A stretch of DNA of 6,890 nucleotides, from the NCBI GenBank assembly GCA_964370015.1, contig CAYJHD010000099.1, forward strand, positions 1-6,890, given 5' to 3'. Position numbers and translations under genes: made by a program. This DNA is from CAYJAD01 sp964370015 (lineage in GTDB: Bacteria > Desulfobacterota > Desulfovibrionia > Desulfovibrionales > Desulfovibrionaceae). The first letter of the stretch is position 1. Each line of letters begins with the position of its first letter. The notes under the pieces are model-generated. The model did no database searches. It saw only the letters and a program-made list of their open reading frames with translations, and had not been told where the DNA came from. Shown piece after piece: positions 1 through 4,771 of the stretch.

Positions 1-47
1 GCCTGTCACGCCGGAGGCCGAGGGTTCGAGTCCCTTCCGCTCCGCCA
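1..47 (+). tRNA. tRNA-Asp(GUC), partial: 5' part cut by window edge
   Basis: The bases are identical to positions 136-182 of the complete tRNA-Asp downstream. They cover the end of the anticodon 5' stem, the anticodon loop with GTC at 5-7, the variable region, the T arm, the acceptor 3' strand and an encoded CCA at 45-47. The 5' half lies outside the window. It is the first of at least two tandem tRNA-Asp copies and probably shares a transcript with the second, since no terminator lies between them. Confidence 0.95.
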
Positions 48-89
48 CAAAAAAAGTTCTTGCAAAAGACTTTGACTTTTGCTAAATAT

Positions 90-105
90 ATTTCCGTAAG
101 GAAAT
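90..105 (+). other. Small GUAA-tetraloop hairpin abutting the tRNA-Asp 5' end
   Basis: Arms 90-95 (ATTTCC) and 100-105 (GGAAAT) pair perfectly around GTAA, which as RNA is a GNRA-type tetraloop. The hairpin ends exactly one base before the mature tRNA 5' end at 106. In a tandem tRNA precursor it could mark or shape the RNase P or endonuclease processing site. The structure is seen directly; the processing role is inference. Confidence 0.4.
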
Positions 106-182
<77 letters not shown>

Positions 183-189
183 TTTTTCA

Positions 190-222
190 AAAAAGCCTGT
201 GCATTGCGCAGGCTTTTTTTTT
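190..222 (+). terminator. Intrinsic terminator of the tRNA-Asp transcript
   Basis: An 8-bp stem, GCCTGTGC (195-202) with GCGCAGGC (206-213), closes a 3-nt loop and is followed by nine T residues (214-222). Flanking A and T runs can extend the stem. It begins a few bases after the CCA of tRNA-Asp. Confidence 0.93.
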
Positions 223-234
223 GTGTTCTATGGG

Positions 235-301
235 CTGTATAAAAATTATGCATGTATAGTTTTTATGCAGTCTTTTTTGCGCTTTGTATAAAAACTATAC
301 A
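235..301 (+). promoter_or_regulatory. Cluster of three related boxes forming overlapping dyads (candidate enhancer/UAS)
   Basis: Three copies of one motif are visible: A, GTATAAAAATTAT (237-249); B, in inverted orientation, GTATAGTTTTTAT (254-266); and C, GTATAAAAACTATAC (286-300). A and B lie in a 36-bp dyad (235-270) whose only mismatches would be G-U pairs in RNA. B and C form a perfect 14-bp inverted repeat (253-266 with 288-301). The cluster lies about 105-170 bp upstream of the start expected for the sigma-54 promoter at 378-394, the usual distance for the upstream activating sites of NtrC-family activators. ZraR, which controls zraP in E. coli, is such an activator. The repeats are seen; the activator role is inferred. 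Confidence 0.55.
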
Positions 302-377
302 CTTAAAAATGATTGCTATTATATGGCGAAATTTTTATTTGTTTTTAAAATTGAGTAGTTAGTGTTGTTTTTCTATT

Positions 378-394
378 TTGGCACGCCCTTTGCT
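378..394 (+). promoter_or_regulatory. Sigma-54 (-24/-12) promoter
   Basis: TTGGCACG (378-385), four bases, then TTGCT (390-394) matches the RpoN consensus YTGGCACG-N4-TTGCW at every fixed position. The invariant GG is at 380-381 and the invariant GC at 392-393, exactly 10 bp apart. The predicted start is near 405, leaving a leader of about 40 nt before the ATG at 446. Sigma-54 promoters need an ATP-driven enhancer-binding activator, which fits the box cluster upstream. Confidence 0.85.
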
Positions 395-433
395 AAAGCT
401 AAATTACAGTGGGCGAAAGCTTACATGAACATT

Positions 434-440
434 GAGGAGA
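434..440 (+). promoter_or_regulatory. Ribosome binding site that sets the start at 446
   Basis: GAGGAGA lies 5 nt before ATG 446. It lies downstream of the sigma-54 promoter, so it supports this ATG over the in-frame GTG at 362, which is upstream of the predicted transcript start. Confidence 0.85.
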
Positions 441-445
441 TCAAT

Positions 446-1045
446 ATGAAAACAATGACCGTAGCTATCCCAGTTTTGGCTATAACCTTACTCACAGGTG
501 GATTTTTGGCTTCAAGCCATGCGCAAAATACAGAAGCTCCAGCTGTTAAGGTGGAGGCAGTAAATAAAGCCTACACTGAGGCTCAACTTCAAGCCGCTCA
601 TAAGGCACGCGAAGTTTCTCAAGATAAAATGCGCCCCTTGCAACAAGATTTGTTTGTAAAAGAGCAAGAGTTACGCGCCTTGCAAAATGCCACCAACCCA
701 GATGTGGCAGCTGTATCCAAAAAAGCCACTGAAATTACGCAAGTGCGCTCCAAGCTTCAGGACGAAAAAAAGAGCTTGGGTTTAGCTTTAGATAAAGCTC
801 TAGGTCTTGCACCTGGCACACACGGCATGCATGGCAAACGTGGCATGCATGGTATGCACAGAAAAGGTGGCCATAAGGGTGGCTATGCAGAGGGCTACGG
901 ACGCGGACATGGCAAAGGACGTCATTATAATAATGGTGACGGACACAGAAGAGGTCATGGACGTGATGAAAACCGCGGCCACGGCATGCAACATGACGGA
1001 AATCGCGGACATGACATGCAACATAACGGACAACACGGCATGTAA
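446..1045 (+). CDS. Secreted ZraP/CpxP/Spy-like periplasmic metal-responsive protein with His/Gly-rich tail
   Basis: The product is 199 aa. Residues 1-26 form a signal peptide: short basic start, hydrophobic core around 6-22, and cleavage probably after S-S-H-A26. Residues 43-121 are a helical, charged segment whose pattern (TEAQLQAAH, then KEQELRALQNATNPDVAAVSKKATEI) resembles the ZraP/Metal_resist family of periplasmic zinc-binding chaperones. Residues 124-199 are a low-complexity Gly/His/Met/Arg tail with 14 His, likely metal-binding and probably disordered. In E. coli, ZraP buffers zinc in the periplasm and modulates the ZraSR two-component system, whose zraP promoter is sigma-54 dependent, as here. 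The open frame runs up to GTG 362, but that start precedes the promoter and is rejected. No sensor kinase or regulator gene is in the window. The family call is fairly sure; the metal is not determined. Periplasmic heavy metal sensor is the usual alternative name. Confidence 0.85.
   Translation: MKTMTVAIPVLAITLLTGGFLASSHAQNTEAPAVKVEAVNKAYTEAQLQAAHKAREVSQDKMRPLQQDLFVKEQELRALQNATNPDVAAVSKKATEITQVRSKLQDEKKSLGLALDKALGLAPGTHGMHGKRGMHGMHRKGGHKGGYAEGYGRGHGKGRHYNNGDGHRRGHGRDENRGHGMQHDGNRGHDMQHNGQHGM
971..1040 (+). repeat. 30-bp tandem repeat inside the His-rich tail
   Basis: Units 971-1000 and 1001-1030 match at 25 of 30 bases, followed by a partial third unit. They encode the ten-residue repeat NRGHxMQHxG. 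An earlier pair of GGCATGCATGG copies (about 823-833 and 841-851) encodes GMHG. The metal-binding tail thus seems to grow by in-frame duplication of His codons. Confidence 0.7.
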
Positions 1046-1199
1046 TTGCAAAACAGTTTAAACAGCCCAAGGCAAAGTGGCTTTAAAGGTTGTCAGATTT
1101 ATACATCCAACAGCGTATAACCAACGCTTTTACATATACGAACAAGGCCCAGAAACGAAACATAAACCTTCCTCTTACTCCTAGATAAACTCCTTAAGA
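1046..1199. other. 3' untranslated stretch without a recognised gene
   Basis: About 155 bp separate the ZraP-like stop from its terminator. No start codon with a ribosome site and a credible frame is visible on either strand. TTGTCA (1090-1095) and TATAAC (1116-1121) look like promoter elements, but the 20-bp spacing is too long to support a promoter. Most likely this is a long 3' UTR. Confidence 0.4.
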
Positions 1200-1231
1200 C
1201 CTCTGCACAGTTGTTGTGCAGAGGTTTTTTT
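1200..1231 (+). terminator. Intrinsic terminator of the ZraP-like unit
   Basis: A perfect 10-bp stem, CCTCTGCACA (1200-1209) with TGTGCAGAGG (1215-1224), encloses a 5-nt loop and is followed by seven T residues (1225-1231). It is the first terminator downstream of the ZraP-like gene. Confidence 0.93.
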
Positions 1232-1272
1232 GTAAAGAAAGAATGCACCAACTCAGAGAGGCACTTTTCCAC

Positions 1273-1302
1273 AAAAAAGCCCTCTTGTTTTCACAAGAGG
1301 GC
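1273..1302 (-). terminator. Intrinsic terminator of pgl
   Basis: On the minus strand a perfect 10-bp stem (1293-1302 with 1279-1288) closes a 4-nt loop and is followed by a run of six T (A residues at 1273-1278 on the plus strand). It lies about 30 bp past the pgl stop. Together with the plus-strand terminator at 1200-1231 it insulates the two convergent genes. Confidence 0.93.
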
Positions 1303-1332
1303 ATGCGTTATTTTATGTATGCAACCTAGTGT

Positions 1333-2073
1333 TTAACCAAGGGCTGCTTCTTCATCCACAATCCAAATGAGGCTACCAAAAGTGGGGCGTACTTTTTGTG
1401 CAGGTAGGGTGGGCGGAGCCAAAAGATCCAAAGCTTTTTTCAAAGCATCATGCTTTTCTTTACCTGACAAGAGGAACATGCAGCAACGTGCATTGTTCAG
1501 CACCGGTAAGGTGAGTGTGATGCGGTCGGCTTTGCGTTCAGGTACGTATTGATCAATGCAAAGGCGATTTTTTTCCACCAAAGCAGGAGATCCAGGAAAA
1601 ATGGAACCCGTGTGTCCGTCTTCAGCCATGCCCAACAAAATAAAGTCAAAGCGTGGAATTTCTGTGGGGGTTTTAAAGTGATCGCGCAGCATTTCTTCAT
1701 ACTGCAAGGCGGCTTGTTCGGGATTGTTTTCTCCGCGCATGCGATAGTAGTGAGTAGCGGGTACATGCGATAAAAGCTCACGACGAGCCATACCATAATT
1801 GCTATCGGCATGGTCTGGGCCCACACAGCGCTCATCCACCCAATACAGGGCAATCTTATCCCAAGGTAAACGCTCTGCCCAGTCGGGGCTGCTTAATAAT
1901 TGAAAGAAAGGGATTGGGGTTGTGCCACCGGAAAGAGCCACATTAAAAATACCACGTTCGTTCACGGCTTCTTCGCATTGCTCGGCAAAGATGTGTGCTG
2001 CGCGTTCTGCCATGGCAGCTTCGTGCTTATGTACGTGAACAGAAAGATGTGTGGAATGACTGAGCTGGTTCAT
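1333..2073 (-). CDS. pgl: 6-phosphogluconolactonase (DevB/Pgl type)
   Basis: The 246-aa product matches the usual length of the bacterial Pgl/SOL/DevB family, which hydrolyses 6-phosphogluconolactone to 6-phosphogluconate in the cytosolic oxidative pentose phosphate pathway. The family signatures appear in order: LSGGTTP (47-53), the phosphate-loop region; WVDERCVGPDHADSNYGMAR (78-97); the catalytic block LGMAEDGHTGSIFPGSP (147-163), with the family's DGHT at 152-155; and DRITLTLPVLNNAR (183-196). The start ATG (2071-2073) is preceded by GGAGAAG on the minus strand (2076-2082) at good spacing. No zwf or gnd partner is adjacent, so it appears to be a single-gene unit ending at the terminator at 1273-1302. 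The GMAED in place of the common GMGxD is a minor variation. The function is well supported. Confidence 0.95.
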   Translation of the reverse strand: MNQLSHSTHLSVHVHKHEAAMAERAAHIFAEQCEEAVNERGIFNVALSGGTTPIPFFQLLSSPDWAERLPWDKIALYWVDERCVGPDHADSNYGMARRELLSHVPATHYYRMRGENNPEQAALQYEEMLRDHFKTPTEIPRFDFILLGMAEDGHTGSIFPGSPALVEKNRLCIDQYVPERKADRITLTLPVLNNARCCMFLLSGKEKHDALKKALDLLAPPTLPAQKVRPTFGSLIWIVDEEAALG

Positions 2074-2188
2074 ATCTTCTCCATGAGTATACGCTGATTT
2101 AAAGCCATAACTTAACTATGTAACCACCGTGGCAGATCCATGACAAGAGGGCTACATTTTCCGCAATCGAGGTAGTTTGCCATAAGGC

Positions 2189-2217
2189 GGGTCATAAGGG
2201 AAGGGGTAAAAGTGGGG
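2189..2217 (+). other. G-rich tract fitting a G-quadruplex pattern
   Basis: Four G runs, at 2189-2191, 2198-2200, 2203-2206 and 2214-2217, are separated by 6, 2 and 7 bases, which satisfies the G3+N1-7 rule on the plus strand. This is the template strand for pgl. The pattern is seen; folding and function are not shown. Confidence 0.35.
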
Positions 2218-2318
2218 TAAGGAGTACTTTTTTATGGGGGATGTTTACAAAAATACCATGCAAAATATTTATGTTCTGGCAAGTGTCTTTCTCAAAAATC
2301 TTTAGCTGTGAAACGCAG

Positions 2319-2353
2319 TTGGGGAAATCTTCCCATGGAAAAGATTCCCCCAA
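2319..2353. repeat. Inverted repeat in the gap after the unknown membrane-protein gene
   Basis: Arms 2319-2331 and 2341-2353 (13 bp with one A-C mismatch) surround a 9-nt loop. The hairpin lies about 50 bp past the stop of the minus-strand gene ending at 2404. It could stop that operon's transcript or protect its 3' end, but no T run follows on the minus strand, so it is not a classical intrinsic terminator. Confidence 0.45.
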
Positions 2354-2403
2354 ACAAAACGTTCAATTCACTATCTAAGGTGCTTGGATAAAATATGTTG
2401 GAT

Positions 2404-3501
2404 TTACGGTGTACTTACTTCTTTTGCATCTTTTTGAGGAAGAGGCTTGGTAATACTGCCTTCATCTTCGGCTAAAAAGAGCATGGTGCCATTGTCTAAA
2501 GTCATAAAGTGAACTTTCGCTGTACAGGTAAGTGTGGGCGCCTCGAGGAGAATTTGAGCTTCACGGCTTTTGGTTTCCAATTCTAAAGTGTAGGAATCTT
2601 CAAGAGTGGTCCCCACATTAAGGCGCGCCGCTGTATTGATTTTTTTTCTAAAGGCCAATTCGCCAATGCCGGCATTTTGCGCATTGACACTGGTATCAAA
2701 GGTCATATTACGAATGGTGAAAGGCCCTTTGTTAAAGCCTTTGATACGCACCAAGAGTAGAGGCACTTTTTGTCCGCGCGGCTTGTGGATGAAGGCTGTA
2801 CATTCAGACACCTTAAATTGCGCTTCAATGCGTTTGCGATCTTGCTCTCTTTGTTTGTTATAAAGCTGCTTACGCTTGGCTTCTAGGCCGCCTTCATGGG
2901 TCATAAAATTTTTGAGCAAATCATCGGCATTGGCAAGGCGCGTAAGACGCCACTGCGGCTCTTCTTTAAGGTAGAAATAAAAGGGCATTTCCTTGTCAAA
3001 ACGCGGATAGTGTAATTTTACCGAGGCAATGGCACCTTTATCCACGCGTGTTTCTAGGATGAATTTTCCGGCCATTTGCGTAATAAAATCTACGGGTAAA
3101 GGTTGCACAACATCTAAAGAGTCACGGTCAATATCTTCTTCCTTGGGGGCGTCTTTGGGTTCTTTAATGTTTTCCAAGAAAAAGTTTTGCATGCTTTCTG
3201 CCAAGAGAGGTATTTCTTGGTGTTTGGGGGTGGTAAGCTTAGAAGGCATGGGCTGGGCTAAAATGCGTGTGGCTAGATCTTCAGTGAGATGACGAAAGTC
3301 CACAAGGCTTGCCAGCTCTTCCACATTGCCGGAAGCCAAGGCTGCATTGAGCTGTTCCAAAAAATACTCTGGACTGTTGGAATGGGTGTATTTTTGCCAG
3401 CCAAACCAGCCCCCACCGGCCAAAACCAAGGCCAACACGCCGCCTAGCACTTGAAATTTCCACTTCATGACAAATTCTTTAGCATCTTGAGCAAGGGCCA
3501 T
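2404..3501 (-). CDS. Membrane-anchored protein of unknown function, N-terminal segment resembling DUF2939
   Basis: The product is 365 aa. A short cytoplasmic start is followed by one hydrophobic, glycine-rich segment (about 16-35), which reads as an uncleaved signal anchor placing the rest in the periplasm. Residues 43-82 (SPEYFLEQLNAALASGNVEE, then LASLVDFRHL) resemble the opening of DUF2939 proteins: a helix with paired acidic positions followed by VDFxxL. That region closes with WRLTRLANADDLLKNF (184-199). A charged helix (about 203-230, rich in K, R, E and Q) leads to a probable beta-rich C-terminal domain (about 230-350). The ATG at 3501 is preferred over Met12 because AGAGGA lies 5 nt upstream of it. 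It is the second gene of an operon, 16 bp after the methyltransferase-like gene. The DUF2939 resemblance is from memory of the pattern and unsure; no function is proposed. Confidence 0.85.
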   Translation of the reverse strand: MALAQDAKEFVMKWKFQVLGGVLALVLAGGGWFGWQKYTHSNSPEYFLEQLNAALASGNVEELASLVDFRHLTEDLATRILAQPMPSKLTTPKHQEIPLLAESMQNFFLENIKEPKDAPKEEDIDRDSLDVVQPLPVDFITQMAGKFILETRVDKGAIASVKLHYPRFDKEMPFYFYLKEEPQWRLTRLANADDLLKNFMTHEGGLEAKRKQLYNKQREQDRKRIEAQFKVSECTAFIHKPRGQKVPLLLVRIKGFNKGPFTIRNMTFDTSVNAQNAGIGELAFRKKINTAARLNVGTTLEDSYTLELETKSREAQILLEAPTLTCTAKVHFMTLDNGTMLFLAEDEGSITKPLPQKDAKEVSTP

Positions 3502-3517
3502 AGTATCCTCTTTGGTA

Positions 3518-4375
3518 TTAGCTGTTGTTATTTTTAGATGTGGGTACAGGTTGTGCGCGAGATTCTTTACGGTGAATGCGTTCCGTCACCGGTGCAGCAT
3601 GAAGCTTTTCGGTGGATAATGGATTCACAAATAAAGGCATACTGCGCATGGCACCCTGATCTTTGAGGCTTAAGCGCACATGCACGAGCGCTCCCACCGG
3701 TATGGGAAGCATAAAACCACGAAGCTTTTTCCAGCGAGGACTTTCTTGCCACCATGTTGTGGGGCCAAAGAGAGCCGATTGGGTGCGGATGGTGCTGGAG
3801 GCATGCTTTTGTGAGGGGTGCAGTGCGCGTAAGGTGGTGTACACATCGCGCCATGCATACCAAGGGCATGCTTGTACGTACGCCGGCAAGGATTTTTTTT
3901 GCCATGTGTATTGTAAACCCACCAAGGAAGCAGGATTCCAACCTTGAAAGAGCACCCCTTTACCGGCTATGCGCAAGGCTTCGCCCAAAAGAGCATGCAA
4001 TGGGGGGTATTTTTGCTTGTCCAGTGTGGGAGGTACATTTAACACCACATAGTCAAAGCTTTTATCGGCATAAGGCAGAGTATCTAAGCCTTGGGGAGCG
4101 CGGTACTCTATATCTACACAGTTTCGCAAAGGTGCTTCAAGGCCTTCCAGCAAGGCAGGGCAGGTGCATACGGCACTCACATCAAAGCCGCTTTGCCACA
4201 AAAACTCAAGGCTTTTGGCATGGTCAAAGCCCACTTGTAAAATGCAATGCCCGCGCCTATGCCAAGGGGAAAGGGTTCTTTGGGTCAAGCGCAAAGTCCC
4301 CTCCAAGGCCCATTGACCTTGCGGGCTTTGATACCAAGGCTCATATAGAGCTGTAAAATCTTTTTCCGCTGTCAT
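3518..4375 (-). CDS. SAM-dependent methyltransferase-like protein with degenerate SAM motifs
   Basis: From ATG 4375 the product is 285 aa. The fold pattern is that of class I methyltransferases of the Methyltransf_11 kind. The N-terminal YEPWYQSPQG (11-20) resembles the Y-x-x-W-F-x-T/S-P-x-G lead of that group. ILQVGFDHA (45-53) stands where motif I normally reads VLDxGCGxG. LPYADKSFDYVVL (100-112) is a good post-motif block, and EALRIAGKGVLFQGWNP (132-148) matches the EAxRVLxPGG strand. The glycine-rich motif I and the acidic residue after beta 2 (AVCTCP, 68-73) are both lost, so SAM binding is doubtful. The C-terminal 50 residues or so are basic and low in structure. No ribosome site precedes this ATG. 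An in-frame TTG at 4489 gives a 323-aa version, but its extra 38 residues overlap the nfu promoter region and do not look like part of the domain. It is the first gene of an operon with the membrane protein. Confidence 0.8.
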   Translation of the reverse strand: MTAEKDFTALYEPWYQSPQGQWALEGTLRLTQRTLSPWHRRGHCILQVGFDHAKSLEFLWQSGFDVSAVCTCPALLEGLEAPLRNCVDIEYRAPQGLDTLPYADKSFDYVVLNVPPTLDKQKYPPLHALLGEALRIAGKGVLFQGWNPASLVGLQYTWQKKSLPAYVQACPWYAWRDVYTTLRALHPSQKHASSTIRTQSALFGPTTWWQESPRWKKLRGFMLPIPVGALVHVRLSLKDQGAMRSMPLFVNPLSTEKLHAAPVTERIHRKESRAQPVPTSKNNNS

Positions 4376-4381
4376 ATGGCA

Positions 4382-4411
4382 ACTATAGGTGAGAAAGGCA
4401 AAGCTTGGCAA
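4382..4411 (-). promoter_or_regulatory. Sigma-70-type promoter for the methyltransferase-like operon
   Basis: On the minus strand, TTGCCA (4406-4411) is followed after 18 bp by TATAGT (4382-4387); each matches 5 of 6 consensus bases. Transcription would begin about 7 nt past the -10, at or next to the A of ATG 4375, implying a leaderless mRNA. This agrees with the lack of a Shine-Dalgarno sequence there. Confidence 0.55.
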
Positions 4412-4460
4412 GTGTAAAGTAGGGGGAGAAAGCAGAAGCTTTTTCAAAATACCTGAGTAG

Positions 4461-4489
4461 TTGACAATTGCCCTTTGTGTCCGTACCAA
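4461..4489 (+). promoter_or_regulatory. Candidate promoter of the nfu-gltX operon
   Basis: A perfect -35 hexamer TTGACA (4461-4466) is followed after 17 bp by a weak TACCAA (4484-4489). Transcription would begin near 4496, about 30 nt before nfu. It is divergent from, and does not overlap, the minus-strand promoter at 4382-4411. Confidence 0.45.
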
Positions 4490-4512
4490 TAGCCCTAACA
4501 GAAAATTTCCCC

Positions 4513-4518
4513 AAAGGA
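4513..4518 (+). promoter_or_regulatory. Ribosome binding site that sets the nfu start
   Basis: AAAGGA lies 6 nt before ATG 4525. No comparable site precedes the alternative in-frame TTG at 4468, which also falls within the candidate promoter. Confidence 0.8.
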
Positions 4519-4524
4519 TTATAT

Positions 4525-4749
4525 ATGCAAATAGCAGTGGAAAAAGCTTTAGAAAGCATTCGCCCCGTGCTTCAAGAAGATGGTGGCGACATTGAATTGG
4601 TAGAAATTAGCAACGACAATATTGTAACAGTGCGCTTGCTTGGTCGATGTAGTGGCTGTCCCAGCGCGGGGCAGACGCTTAAAAATGTGGTGACCAAAAC
4701 CTTGATAAAAACTGTGCCCGGCGTGCGTAACGTGCTGGCTGTACAGTAG
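4525..4749 (+). CDS. NifU C-terminal domain (Nfu-type) iron-sulfur carrier, single-domain form
   Basis: The 74-aa product is almost entirely the NifU C-terminal domain. AVEKALESIRPVLQEDGGDI (4-23) is the family's opening helix and DGGD turn, and GRCSGCPSAGQTL (40-52) holds the CxxC pair C42/C45, through which a homodimer binds a labile 4Fe-4S cluster. The protein ends with VPGVRNVLAV, the usual close of the domain. Nfu proteins take clusters from a scaffold and pass them to target apoproteins in the cytosol. This one lacks the A-type or IscU-like N-terminal domains seen in longer Nfu/NifU proteins. It heads an operon with gltX, whose start is only 22 bp after the nfu stop. The partner scaffold is not in the window. 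Confidence 0.93.
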   Translation: MQIAVEKALESIRPVLQEDGGDIELVEISNDNIVTVRLLGRCSGCPSAGQTLKNVVTKTLIKTVPGVRNVLAVQ

Positions 4750-4758
4750 CTCATATAT

Positions 4759-4764
4759 GGAGAG
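4759..4764 (+). promoter_or_regulatory. Ribosome binding site that sets the gltX start
   Basis: GGAGAG lies 7 nt before ATG 4772. The alternative in-frame ATG at 4757 overlaps this site and has nothing suitable upstream, so the first five residues of the longer reading are excluded. Confidence 0.85.
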
Positions 4765-4771
4765 AAAAGAT

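Larger units (their letters stand above)
2074..2403. other. 330-bp intergenic gap upstream of pgl
   Basis: No convincing gene is present. The gap should hold the pgl promoter, but no minus-strand pair of -35 and -10 elements is convincing: TTGTCA followed 17 bp later by TTACAT is the best seen, and it is weak. It also contains a G-rich tract (2189-2217) and an inverted repeat (2319-2353), listed separately. A 23-codon plus-strand frame (2234-2305) is probably chance. Confidence 0.5.

Noticed and set aside
317..322. TATTAT as a sigma-70 -10 element for the ZraP-like gene
   Set aside because: No -35 hexamer lies at the right distance, and the sigma-54 promoter downstream is a far better match.
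362..445. N-terminal extension of the ZraP-like gene from GTG 362
   Set aside because: It contains the sigma-54 promoter, so it would be upstream of the transcript. A good ribosome site and a signal peptide point to ATG 446.
2234..2305. 23-codon plus-strand frame with GGAG upstream, followed by a hairpin (leader-peptide-like)
   Set aside because: It has no promoter, no downstream gene on its strand and no run of regulatory codons. Probably chance.
3754..4356. 200-codon plus-strand open frame antisense to the methyltransferase-like gene
   Set aside because: It lies wholly opposite a better-supported gene, has no ribosome site and shows no recognisable domain.
4376..4489. TTG 4489 start extending the methyltransferase-like protein by 38 residues
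   Set aside because: There is no ribosome site, it overlaps the divergent promoter region, and the extra residues lie outside the expected domain. Kept as an alternative only.
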